Assembly (NCBI RefSeq): GCF_014633365.1
Contig: NC_068343.1
Coordinates: forward strand, 26,257,307-26,321,306
DNA length: 64,000 nucleotides
DNA from: Diospyros lotus
Lineage: Eukaryota > Streptophyta > Magnoliopsida > Ericales > Ebenaceae
Direction of reading: 5' to 3'
Below the pieces are notes generated by a model, which was given only the letters and a program-made list of their open reading frames with translations, did no database searches and was not told the origin of the DNA. Shown here in pieces: positions 34,680 through 46,036 of this stretch. Every line of letters begins with the position of its first letter. The first letter of the stretch is position 1. Both the position numbers and the translations under genes were made by a program.

Positions 34680-36934
34680 TGTAAGCACCCCCGCTCTGAT
34701 ATCCCAACCACCCGGTCTATCTGGACGAAAGCGCTTACATAAGGGAAGAGAATTAAACACAAGACAAAAATTCCCTGGCATGCATATTTAAGAAATAAAA
34801 CAGCGGAAGCAAAGCTAATACACATGCATGCCCAAAAGTACCCCGCCGGAACAGCAGTTACGGAGTATATAAATATATACAGACCCTGTGCCAACTGATA
34901 AGAGATACAAGGGACAACCCAGCACAGTAAAAAAAATAAGAGACAAAGATCCTATCAAAGTGTCAGAGACAATGGGGGCAAGCCAACTGTGCACCATACC
35001 AACTTAGCTAGCTGCTAGGTGGCAGGATCCTCGCCCTCAGCTTTCGCTTTACCCTTACCTGGAATGATGGAAAGCAAGGTGAGTCGCAAGACTCAGCAAG
35101 TTTATAAAAAAAGGAAGGTTATAAAGTAAATAGAAGAGAAGATCACCCCTAACACAGTCCCTCACATACACACACAAGCCATGAGTCACTAACAACACAA
35201 CAACATAGCATAAAGAAAACACATACTAGTCCTTGGGGCCCACACAAGACACCCGACACCCAAGTCCCATACCAACCTACCGCTGCCCTGAAAGGCAACA
35301 AATGTCTTCAACAAACCTATGCGAACTCCTCGGGTCGATACTCCCAACACCCGAGCCACTAAATAACCGAGCCCTAGGCTCCCTCGGAACGGTACTCCCG
35401 TCCGAGACCACTGTATTCATAGTAACCATGCAATGCGCATATAAAATGCAAAGTGTAGTAAGCATCAACTAGATACACTAGCGCCCATACATCCAGGCAT
35501 CAGGCAGATACTTTGCCCATATAGTAAATCACATGCAATTTATATGTCCGTGCCAGATGCAACTAAAAACACTAGGATGTTTGTGGCTAAGCACAACTAG
35601 ATCATGAAAATCCCAACATGCGGCCCGTACCCATGTGCACACCAAACCATGCAACAAGAATATAATATGACCAGTTATTCTATAACCACGTAATGACAGA
35701 GCTGATCAACGGTGCCTGGCACCGGTCAACGGTCAGTGACTAGGAGTGTCCAGCCAGGGGCCTAGGAAAGACTGAACAACAGTCATTCCAATGTCATCGG
35801 ACAACCGACCCTTGCCCTCATTGCCCAACCGTTCTAGCCTATGAACAACCAAAAATCCATAATAATTTCCAAACAACTAAGAACCTATCCCCGAGTGAGT
35901 ACGACATCATTCCCACAGGTATGGGGGTGGCACAAACCCCCGTAGGCAACTAGCAAACAAAATCCCCAAGCCAGTATTTTAAATTAAATTTTTAAATCAA
36001 ATAATTAATAATCCCATAAATAATAAATGGGCCGAATCAAACGAAGAGAGGTTAAATAAATTGACAACGAAAGGAACGTGATAAAGATATAAAGAACTTG
36101 TCTTTACAAAGATATCCTTAGGCTTGTTTTGGCCCAATGCGGTAAAAATTATACAAACTGCAACACCCCAATAATTTTCCAAAATTAATAAAATTGGACT
36201 ATAGACGAAATTTCGATTGTACAGAATATTTATTACTAGCTTCTCCACATACCTGGAAAATTAAATCTTCGATTAAACTTCATTTAATCTGAATTTACTC
36301 ACCAATTTCTTGTTCGCGCGTGCACTGTTTTTTCCCAAATTGTTTGCTGCTTCTGTTGCAGCAAAAGCGCCCGAAATCGGGCTTAAGTTAGAGCAAAAAT
36401 GAGCGGAGGAGGAGGAGCCACGTGGCAGCCGCTAGGAGGCCACCGCCTCAACCGAAACGGTGTTGTTTCGGACGTTAATTGGCTGATTAAAAATCAGCCA
36501 ATTTCCAGCCTCGCGCACGCGCCCCCCGCGTCTCGAACCTGCGTCTGCACCCGCGCCCGCACGCCCACGAACCACCTGCTCTAGCCGCTGCCTTCATACA
36601 TATAGTGCGGCCCATTAAATTTAAAGGGATATTTGGTCCCTTTTCTAAAATCGTACCAACCCCCTCCAACTTCCATTATTTACACACACACCCCTTATAA
36701 TATTTACATTAACACCCGAAACTTATAAAAATCCCATAATTTAATTTATTTCAATTTTTTTCTTATTCCCTAAAATATTCTAGAATAAATAATTAATTAC
36801 CCTAATTTCTTATTTCCTTAAAATCATATAATTTATTATTATTTATAACAACAAGTTATTTTAATATTCCTTTTAATTTAGATTAACACAATAAATCAAT
36901 AATTAAATTAATTTACTATTTACGGGTCGCTACA
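34680..36934 (-). repeat. 5' LTR of element F
   Basis: 2255 bp and collinear with the 3' LTR. It has the same ends (TGTAGCGACCCG and GGGTGCTTACA on the minus strand), GC-rich leader near 36510-36560, and hairpin TGAGTC/GACTCA at 35080-35095. Differences from the other LTR are mainly C/T and G/A. Confidence 0.95.
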
Positions 36935-36939
36935 GTTGA

Positions 36940-37882
36940 CCTGTTCAAATTGGTAAGGTATAAAAGATATCCCAGCTTGACACTCATTGGTAACATGAGG
37001 ACCTGCGCAAATCTCACATACCTGCACACAAGATTGAATAGAATTAATATTTAACTGGTTAATTTTCTTAAAAAGATTATCTACCTTTGCATTTAATGTT
37101 GTCATTGCATAGATCTTTCAGATGACCATTGATAGCTGTTGTTGGCCATCTCTTCAAGAAGGTCATAAGCTTCATTGATCTCTTTTCCCATTAAAGCTTC
37201 TCTTGCAGCTGTATCAATAATAATCCTGGTATTATGATTTAAACTATTATAAAATGTTTAAACCACTAACCACTTTTCTTAACAACTCTTTAAACTACTC
37301 CCATGCTTCATATAAATTCTCCATGTCTGTCTGCACGAAATTGGTTATATCATTCCTCATTTTTGCAATTTTTGCAGGTGGAAAGAATTTATTGAGAATT
37401 TTTTGTGCCAAATCATCCCATGTTGTATTGGACCCTATAGGCAAGGAGTTCAACCAACACTAAGCTTTATCTCTTAATGAAAAAGGAAATAGCCTAAGTC
37501 TAACCACATCATTAGAGACACCATTTTGCTTAAAAGTATCACAAATCTCCAAAAAATTAGCCATGTGAGCATTGGGGTCATCACTCGGTAACCCACTAAA
37601 CTAAACAGAGGTTTGAATAATTTGAATAATAGCTGGCTTAATCTCAAAATTATTTGCCCCTATGGTTGGTCTGGTGATGCAGGAGGGTGTTCCTTGAATA
37701 GAGGGCATAGCATAATCGCTTAAAGCTCTAGCTTGCCCATTCCTTTGCTCCACAATTTCGTCTCCCATGTTTTGTTGAAATGAACTTGCTTTTTCTTTCT
37801 CTCTTTTAATTTTCCTTAACTTCTTTGTTGTACGTTCGATTTCTGAATCGAGAGTTACTTTAGTCTGATCAGAACCTACCAT
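36940..37882 (-). pseudogene. Athila gag N-terminal half (element E)
   Basis: The minus strand starts MVGSDQTKVTLDSEIE, then the gag core after one stop: [33 protein letters not shown], stop, CWLNSLPIGS, and TTWDDLAQKILNKFFPP. A degenerate zinc knuckle CEICAGPHVTNEC lies near 37030, immediately before the F insertion. It resumes at 27571. Several stops make it inactive. Confidence 0.88.
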
Positions 37883-38120
37883 ACACCAATGTGACCTACA
37901 AAAAGAAATAGAATATCACAACAGTTAAAAACTTGATTTTTTTATTTATTTTTATCTCTTTATTTTTTATATTTTTTTTATTATATTATTATTATTATTA
38001 TTTTTGAACACTCAAAAATGCAAATAAAAATGCAGTAAAAGAGAACACAAAGATGAAAACAAACAACTAAAAACAATTAATGTCTAAACTAATATTCAAG
38101 TTAATTAGTATTGATATTAA

Positions 38121-38144
38121 TACCAATCCCCAGTAACAACGCCA
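38121..38144 (-). promoter_or_regulatory. Primer-binding site of E, decayed (tRNA-Asp type)
   Basis: The minus strand reads TTTGGCGTTGTTACTGGGGA directly after the LTR. It resembles the TGGCGCCGTTGCCGGGGA site complementary to tRNA-Asp used by Athila/Tat elements, with C-to-T-like changes. Confidence 0.8.
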
Positions 38145-38150
38145 AAAACT

Positions 38151-39505
38151 TGTTAGGTTAATTCACAAGCGTATGAATCACGCAAGTAATATAATGAATG
38201 AGTAGAGCGTCGATCCCACGAGGATTAGATTAAGTACCAAAATTGGATTAACTTTAATATTATTTAGACTATAGAAAGGAGATCAATTTGAATAAATTAA
38301 ACTAATGAGAACTAAACTTAAACCCAAATTTAAAAATAATTTAACTTGGATAAAATGAAGGCACCTAGGATGTTTTGAATCCACTTATTAACCCATCTTA
38401 ATTTTTAATCAATTGGGTTTTATCAATTCAATGGGGTGAATATCTAAATTGATTAGCTTATTTCCAAAGATTTACTAACCTAATTAAATCTTAATTTATT
38501 AACAATCACCCTATTTCTCAATAGTTATAATTAACAAATCGAAATTTATTGTTAAGTTTCAATTCATTATCCCTCATAAGATTCAAATATCAAATCCCTT
38601 ATCAGTTATCTATCTTATGAAATTTATTACTTCAACATGTTAATGAAAATCACATCTGACTCTCAAATTATAATACAAAATTAATTAAATGATGGTTAAA
38701 TTACTTAATCGCATTAAAAATAAATAATAAATAATTAAAATCACGGAAATAAAGCCAATTAATAAAAATCAAGACTTCATAACAAGCTTCATCTCAAACT
38801 CTAATTAAATTAAATTAGTTCATGATGGAATTAATGAAACTCAAAATAACAGTGGTTGAAAAAAAAATGAAAGCTCCTTGTGCACTGCTTTAATACAAAA
38901 TATGTATATATATTATGGGTGCAGCGGGTTTCTCCGATCTTCAAACCCTTATGTGCGCCTCCAATTTCTTCGATTGCCTCTACTGTGCGCCGCTTCCCTA
39001 AATCTCCAATTTCTTGTGCGCCGCCCAGCCTCCTGCTTCCAATTCCATTCTCCTATTATATATATATATATATATATATGATACACGGCCAGCCTTTCTT
39101 CCTCCAATCCGCCAAGTATCTGCCTCCTCCTAGCATTCCATCTTTCTCCTCCTCTAATATAATAATATACAAATTATATATATGGAGCATGGAGCATGCG
39201 CCCTAGCCTTGAGTCCTCCTCAACGTGGACTTCCAATTATTATATATATATATATATTATTTATCACTTAATAAAATTATATATATAATATAATATAAGA
39301 TAATATATAATATAATATAATATAATATATAATATTTAATATACTATTAATTATAATAACTTTAATTATATTATAATAATAATTATATAAATATTTTTAT
39401 TTTTTTTATATTAAAATATTATTTTTAAAATTAACTTTATAATATATTTTTCTTCTTTTTATGCTCGAATCTTTGAATAATATCCTTTGCTGTGTTACTA
39501 CAAAA
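38151..39505 (-). repeat. 5' LTR of Athila-type element E
   Basis: Its plus-strand left edge is TGTTAGGTTAATTCAC, i.e. an LTR ending in AACA next to the primer site. It includes AT-rich sequence, a GC-richer patch at 38930-39030 and dinucleotide TA runs at about 39056-39080 and 39239-39256. The outer edge is uncertain and placed near 39505. The last 350 bp recur inverted at 24604-24955. Confidence 0.7.
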
Positions 39506-39639
39506 AGAGGTTAAAATAATGTAAAATCCATATAAACATATATTTTATATAGGAAAAATAGCATATAGTTAAGATGAAAAATAGATAAAAATATACATAC
39601 AATTAAGCCCTATCGCCCAACTTGTATATTAGACCTTTA
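39506..39639. other. Junction between elements E and D
   Basis: About 130 bp of AT-rich sequence between the outer LTR edge of E and the first recognisable gag of D. The 5' LTR, primer site and gag start of D are not here. Confidence 0.5.
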
Positions 39640-40852
39640 TCGTCGGAAAAATCCACCCATCTTCTAAGGAAAGCCAAGGGCCGATCCAAGTGAGGGATAA
39701 TTTTGGATTAAGCAAACCAAGAAGTTACTCGACCATCTTCATTACGATGAGGACAAGAAGGTCAACTGTGCAACTTTTATGTTGCAAGAAGAAGCAGACA
39801 AGTGGTGGAAGCGAACAAAAAGGCCAATGACCACCCAAGTATAAGTAGAACCACAATACGTCAGTTGGGAGAGATTCAAGGAGCTATTCAATGAGAAATA
39901 TTTTCCCTTTAGCCTGAGAATGGCAAAAGAAAGAAAATTCATGGAATTGAAGTAGACGGGAGACATGACTGTGGCACAGTACGAAGACGCTTTCACTTGT
40001 CTAATCAAGTATATGCCAATATATGAGTCGGATGAGAGAATCAAGGCACAAAAATTTTTGGGAGGATTAAAGTTAAGGATTCAAAAGACCTTCAGTAATA
40101 TAAGTACTTGATCCTATGCTGAGGTGGTGGTGCAAGCAATGACTATTGAGTCTAATTTGGATCGGATCGACTCCATCCTGAGAGTAAGTTAGCAAGCCTC
40201 TAATACTAAGCCAAGTACAAGAAAGAAGTTAGATTCCAAAAAGGCCCAGTTTAAGCCCAATAAACCCTGGAAGGGTCGACAATACATTGGAAGGCCTTGC
40301 AGGAAAGGAATGAATGGCTGTTAAAACTGTGGGGACGAAGGACACCTCAATCGAGATTGCCCCAAGAGAGGATCAATTTGCTTCAGCTTTCACTAACTAG
40401 GGCATTTACTAAGGGATTGCCCAAAACCAAAACCGATATGGCAACCTTAGAGGCTAGCGTTGAATTCGAGAGCATAACATGGAAGAGTGTTCAATTTGAC
40501 ATGATAGGACACGGCTGAGGATTCGACCGTCATTCAAGGTACCATGTTTACCTCTGGTTTCCCTATACATGTTTTGATAGACTCAGGAGCAAGTTATTCA
40601 TTTATTTCACATGCATTAATAGAAGTATTAGGGGAAGAACCAGAAAATTTGAATTGTCGTATGATTGTAGCAACCCCTATGAGGAAGTCTCTAGAAACCT
40701 CTTTAGGGTATAAGAATAAGAAAATTCTTTTCCAAATAGGGGAAACTGAGTTTTTGGTGGATTTAATTCTTCTTGAATATTTTTGAGATTTCGATATAAT
40801 TCTAGGAATGGAATTCCTAACCAAGTATGATGCCACGATTGATTGTAAGACC
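39640..40852 (+). pseudogene. Element D gag and protease (gypsy, plus), 5'-truncated
   Basis: Plus-strand Tekay/Del-like gag: KKLLDHLHYDEDKKVNCATF, EEADKWWKRTKRPMT, SWERFKELFNEKYFP, DMTVAQYEDAFTCLIKYMP, with stops from 39843 on. Zinc knuckle NCGDEGHLNRDC, then a second damaged one (HLLRDC). The protease (about 40529-40850) has PIHVLIDSGASYSFISHAL with the active site, and DIILGMEFLTKYDATID after a TGA. The frame is interrupted at 40852 by a foldback element and resumes at 42912 with KLVSLRNGDSITKFLE. Confidence 0.88.
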
Positions 40853-42911
40853 CATTACAAGAAAAATCATAATTAGCGATAGAATTTAGAGACAGAATTA
40901 TTCCGTCACAAATTTTTTTACATTTTTTTTTAATTTAGTGACGGAATACCCGTCGCTAAATTTCAATTTTTTTAATTTATTTTTTATTTTTTAGTGACGG
41001 GTTGACCCCATCACTAAATTTTAATTTTTTATTTTATTTTTTTATTGTTTAGTGACGGGGTTGACCACGTCGCTAAATTTTAATTTTTTATTTATTTATT
41101 TTTATTTTTTAGCGATAGGGTTGATCCCGTTGCTAAATTTTAATTAATTTATTTTTTTTATATTTTAGCGAATTTAAATTTTTTATTTAAATTTTTTTAT
41201 TTTTAGCAATGAGAGTAATCCATTGCTAAATTTTATTTATTTTTATTTATTTATTTTATTTTTTAGCGATGGGGTTAACCTCGTCGCTGAATTTTAATTT
41301 TTTTATTTTTTAACGAATTTGAATTTTTTTTATTTTTTAGCGATTGGGTTGACCCCGTCACTAAATTTTAATTTTTTTATTTTTTAGCAACGGGGTTAAC
41401 CTTGTTGCTAAATTTTAATTTTTTATTTAATTATTTTTATTTTTTAGCGAGGGGAACCCGTTGCTGAAAACTAAAAATAAATAAATAAATAAATTTAAAA
41501 AATAAAAAAATTAAATAAAAAATCTAAATTCTCTAAAATATAAAAAAATAAAAATAAATAAAATAATTAAAATTTAGCGACGGAGTCAACCCCGTCGCTA
41601 AAAAATAAAAATAATTAAATAAAATAATTCAAATTTAGCGATGGGTTTAACCTCGTCGCTAAAAAATAAAAATAAATAAATAAAACAATTAAATTTAGCA
41701 ACAAGGTTAACTCGTCGCTAAAAATTAAAAAAAATAAATAAAAAATTAAAATTCTCCAACGCTAAAAATTAAATAAAAAAAATAAAATTTAGTGACGGGG
41801 TCAAACCTGTCGCAAAAAAATAAAAAAAATTAAATAAAATAATTCAAATTTAGCAACAGGCTCAACTTGTCGCTAAAAAAAATTAAATTAAATAAAATAA
41901 ATTAATTAAAATTTAGCGACGGGCTCAACTCGTCGCAAAAAAAAAAAAATTAATTAATTAAAATTTAGCGACGGACCAATCCCGTCGCTAAAAAATAAAA
42001 AAAATAAGTAAAAATTAAAAATTTTACATTTAAACATATCATAATAATTTTTACTAAAATTAATATTAGTAAAAATTAAATTAATAATTTTTAAATATAT
42101 TACAAATTAAAATGAAAATAAAAACAAAAACATAATTTTTCACTACTAATATAATAATTAATAAAGTTTTATTTGAATTAATAATGAAATAAAATTAAAA
42201 TTAATATTCATTTCCTTTACTATCATTAAATATTAAAATTAATATTATTAAATAAGTTTATGAAATTTTGGTGTATAAATATAATTCTAAATATTTGGAA
42301 GAGAATACTATAAATATATTTTATGTATAACAATAAATAAGAAAGGCTTCTAGATCGGCTAGCTCGCGCGTTAAAGTTGGTCATGAGAGGTTGGGGGTTC
42401 GAATCAAATAAAAACCTTGAGAATAATAGTTGGGGGAGTGAAATCCAGCGTTGCCATGTGACGAGCAGAGGCGCAGCTACGTGGCGCACATGGGAGGTCA
42501 GGGCTTGACGCGTGTTGAATTTTGAATTTTGGGGATGAATTTAGCGACATAATTAGCGACGGGGTTACACTCGTCGCTAAAAAATAAAAAAAATTAAATA
42601 AAAAACTATAATTTAGCGATAGGGTCATACCCGTCGCTAAAAAATAAAAAAAAAATTAAACAAAATTAAATAAAATAATTCAAATTTAGCGACGGGTCAA
42701 CCTCGTCACTAATTTCGTCGCTAATCAGCGACGGGTACAACCCTCATCGCTGATTTCGTCACTAAAAATACCCGTCGCTAAATTTCAACGACGCCAGTTT
42801 TAGTGACAGAAAGGTACCCGTCACTAAATCCGTCGCTAAAAAATTTAGCGACAGATTTTGATGTTTTAGTGACGAAATTTTCCATCACTAAAACGTTGAT
42901 TTTTTGTAGTG
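40853..42911. mobile_element. CACTA-like foldback element, non-autonomous, 2059 bp
   Basis: The left end CATTACAAGAAAAATCA and right end TGATTTTTTGTAGTG are imperfect inverted repeats of CACTA type. The flanks are ACC on the left and CCA on the right, so a 2-3 bp duplication is possible but not clean. The inside is dominated by about 20 palindromes of the form TAGCGACGGG..CCCGTCGCTA every 55-75 bp, with T-rich spacers before about 41465 and A-rich spacers after it, so the two halves can pair. No coding capacity. Removing it restores the protease frame of D (DCKT/KLVSL). Confidence 0.85.
42345..42415 (+). ncRNA. tRNA-like Pol III promoter, probable SINE-derived piece
   Basis: Inside the foldback element lies an A-box-like CGGCTAGCTCGCGCG (about 42356) and, 40 bases on, a B box GGTTCGAATCA (42396-42406). 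This is the spacing of tRNA-derived SINE heads. A GC-richer 130-bp tail follows to about 42530. No cloverleaf is evident, so it is not called a tRNA. Confidence 0.45.
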
Positions 42912-43034
42912 CCAAACTAGTCAGTCTCAGGAATGGAGACTCGATTACTAAATTTTTGGAATAAGGTAGGATAAATGAGAAGAAATGGGTCTCTGCTATA
43001 AAGATAGATAAAATGTTACGAAAAAGAGCTTATG
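42912..43034 (+). pseudogene. Element D: protease-RT linker
   Basis: Continues the D frame after the foldback element and is cut by the solo LTR at 43035. It resumes at 45460; the split falls within ...[14 protein letters not shown]. Confidence 0.8.
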
Positions 43035-45459
43035 TGTAATACCCCAAAAATTTAATATAAAGGTTGGATGATGCCATAAAGTGTTTTAAATGGAAGTTTT
43101 GAATTTAAGTGCAAATGGGAATGATTTTAAGGACTCAAATGAAAATATCAAAGGATAACTTCTCTAACAATAGGAATAATTGTAATTATAAATGCTTATT
43201 TAAGAAGTTTTGTGTTGGAGAAATGGGATCGGAGGATTATCCCTAAAAGTCCTAAAGCTTATGATGATAATAATTACTTTTACCCTTAATTCAAAGTAAA
43301 GAAAACTTGGAAGAATTCTATTGGCTCACCAAAGCAAATGGATAAGAAGGGTTGTCTTGGAGGCCACGTTAGGAGCAATTGGAGGCATGAGATTGGAAGA
43401 ATGAAAGGCTTCTAAAGGAAGGAAGAATCAAGTGAAATAATTTCAAAGATAAGCCATCATTACTAGGAAAGAAAAGTAGATAAATTAAAGGCTTGTTTGA
43501 GAAGCCTTGAGATGGTAGAATAGTATTGGATGATTTTACATCAAAAGTCTTGGAATGGATTAACTTGGAAGACTTGACTTGGGAGACTAATTGACATAAG
43601 GAAGGCTTATTGAAGAAGCCTTGAGGTGGTAAAGTGTTATTGGATGATTTGGGCACAAAAGTCGTAAACCATGATTACACTTATTCCTTAATTCAAAAGT
43701 AAGTAGATTTGAAAGCATCCTATTGGCTTTCTAAAAGGTGAGGATAAGATGGGTTGATTAGGAAGTCACGTAATGGGCAAATGGAAATTTAAGATTGGAA
43801 GAAAGGAGAAGCTTGAATAGGAAGATAAAAATATTCCAAGGAAGTAATGATTAATTCTTACCCCAAAAGTCTTTAGTGGCATGAGTTGGAAGGCTATGAG
43901 TGGCTTGGAAGAGAAGAGATGAGGGTTTTTGAGTGTTCTTCTCATAAAAGCCACGTGAAGGGGAGATTTGATTGGAAGAAGTTAAAGCTTGCTTGAGAAG
44001 ATTGGAAAAAATTCAAAGTGTGATGATTACTTGGGTGGAAAATGAGCAACTTGGTGGCCAAGTAAAACCTTGAGAATCTGGGCATTTAAAGGCTATATAA
44101 AGGGAAGGAATTCAGGCCACGAGAAGCTAAGGAAAAAGGAAAGAGAGTAAGTGCAAGAAAAAGAAAAGAAAAAGAAAAGAAAAAGCAAAGAAGAAAGGAA
44201 AGAGAGATCTGGCTGGAAAATCGCCAAAACGGAAAGGAAAATGAAAAGGTAAGCTAATTTTCTTTTTGTAGGATCGTAGAGGATGAAAAGAGGAGTCCGT
44301 AGGTTCAAACGGAAGTCAAATCAGAGTTAAAATGAAGGAGTTATGGCCGTTTTAATTTTGGGTTGCAAAATAGAGAAGGGGCAGCACGTGGCCACCCTTC
44401 CGGGGGCCCGTGAGGGCTCATCCGACCTCCGATTGGCCTAGAATTTTCACCGTTGTTCTCCTATTTCAATTACCTACAACCCTGAGCATAAATATTTAAG
44501 GTTTGGTTCACCAAAATACGTGATTTTTGTAGAACAACCCCTAGTGCTCGAAATCGGGCTATAAATAGTGCTATCAAGGGGAAACGATCGAGGTGAGTGT
44601 TTTCTTGCATTATTTGTGCTTCATATTGATCATTACTTGAACCATTTGTGTTGAATGTGGACATACTCACTTGCTCTCTTTGATTAGCATGTTACTTTAC
44701 TTGTTTCATCATTTCATGGCATGTGGTTGTTTATGGCAAGTTAGTGGCCGCCATGAGTGACTCGCGGAGTCACATATGCGTGTTTGAGGTGAGCATGGCG
44801 TGCGCGGGGGTGATTGCAACACCCTGGCATGGCTTCCACAAAGGGGGTTTCATTTTGCATACTTGCATTACATACATGATCTACTTCTTTCTTGAAACCA
44901 TCTCATTTAGATGTTATTATCTAACTTGGGTGTTTCATACCCCTGGGACATTCAACGTCCCAACTTTGTCAAAGTAACAGGTGTTGCAGGCTCCAATTCG
45001 AACGTGGGCAAGGACGTGACGCTTGGCTAGATCTGAGTTTCTATTTCACTTTGTACCTATGTAATCCGAGTAGTGTATTGTAATAAGGATGCTCGAGCTT
45101 GTAATAAGTGTGTGAGTGACCGATGGTTGTAGCTTTGATATACGAGCATGGGTAATATCTCAATTGATGCACTTTGAATGTTATATAGGGAGGCTTCCAT
45201 GATCAGGGTTTATTCGCTAGTTTGGGCGTGTGTTGCAATTGTAATTACAAGTAGTGAGTTGTGTTTTTTTTGGGTTTATTAAAAGTTCTATGTGTTTCCT
45301 GTACATATAAAAGAATCTAATGGAAACCCCTTTATTTAGCTTTGATTAAGCTTACAGGTTCGATCCAATGCTTCCGTTGGTAAGGGTTTCCATAACGCCC
45401 GTAGGTGATGTCTTCTTATGTTTCTCGTTGTTTTGTATATGGAAAAGTGGGGCGTTACA
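43035..45459 (+). mobile_element. Solo LTR S1 (gypsy), TSD TTATG
   Basis: 2425 bp. Starts TGTAATACCCC and ends GGGGCGTTACA. Perfect 5-bp duplication TTATG (43030-43034 and 45460-45464). There are no internal sequences, so it is a product of LTR-LTR recombination. TATA box CTATATAAAG at 44093-44102, an A/G-rich leader (44140-44240), a GC-rich patch at 44380-44420, and the paired hairpins TTAGATG/TATCTAA (44907-44924) and TGGGAC/GTCCCA (44944-44962). The U3 has repeated blocks of GATTGGAAGA and AAGCCTTGAG type. Confidence 0.96.
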
Positions 45460-46036
45460 TTATGGATATTTAGCTCACATTCAAGAAAAGATAGAAGCGC
45501 CCGTAGAAATAAAGGACATGATAATTGTCAAAGAATTTGAAGATGTGTTTCCCAAGGAGTTATCGGGATTGCCCCCACAAAGAGAAGTTCAGTTTTTAAT
45601 AGAAATTGTGCTAGGGGCAAGTCCCATCTCCATACCACCATATAAGATGGCCCTCGCAGAATTAAGAAAATTAAAGATTCAGTTTCAAGAATTGTTGGAA
45701 AAAGGATTTGTTAGACCCAATCTGTCTCATTGGAGAGCACCAATGCTCTTTGTCAAGAAGGAAGATGGGAGTTTGAAAATGTGTATAGACTACCGACAAT
45801 TGAATAGGGTAACCATCAAGAATAAATACCCGTTCTCGAGAATTGAGGAATTATTTGATCAATTACAAGGTGCAAAGGTCTTTTCAAAGATTGACCTGAG
45901 ATCGAGGTACTATCAATTGAGGATCAAAGCCGATGATGTGCCCAAGACAACTTTTCGATCTCGATACGGTCATTACGAATTCTTGATCATGCCCTTTGGA
46001 TTAACCAATGCCCTACCAACATTTATGGATACGATG
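45460..46036 (+). pseudogene. Element D reverse transcriptase, first half
   Basis: The open plus-strand frame reads [20 protein letters not shown], then [53 protein letters not shown] and [20 protein letters not shown]. The catalytic FIDD block lies on the other side of the insertion, at about 51720. Cut after DTM at 46036. Confidence 0.93.

Larger units (their letters stand above)
27577..36934 (-). mobile_element. Full-length Tekay/Del-type Ty3/gypsy element F (minus)
   Basis: 9358-bp element with two LTRs (27577-29840 and 34680-36934), a perfect 5-bp target duplication GTTGA (27572-27576 and 36935-36939), an initiator-Met-tRNA primer site, a polypurine tract and gag-protease-RT-RNase H-integrase order. 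Removing it rejoins the Athila gag. The two LTRs differ at about seven of the first 105 bases, mostly transitions, so the insertion is not recent. The pol frame carries many stops. Confidence 0.96.
24964..39505 (-). mobile_element. Athila-type Ty3/gypsy element E (minus), interrupted by element F
   Basis: Order on the minus strand: LTR (39505-38151), primer-binding site, gag (37882-36940), [element F], end of gag, protease (27571-25980), then an integrase tail (25972-25424) and a 3' untranslated stretch with a purine tract. Most of reverse transcriptase, RNase H and integrase has been deleted near 25975. The Tat/Athila-like primer site and gag/protease motifs place it in the Athila/Tat branch. 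The right LTR boundary is approximate. Confidence 0.85.

Noticed and set aside
42345..42415. Possible tRNA gene
   Set aside because: Only A/B-box-like elements; no cloverleaf, anticodon stem or acceptor pairing seen.
40880..42900. Regular repeats that could be mistaken for a CRISPR array
   Set aside because: Repeats are palindromic, variable and separated by AT-rich low-complexity spacers within a plant transposon.
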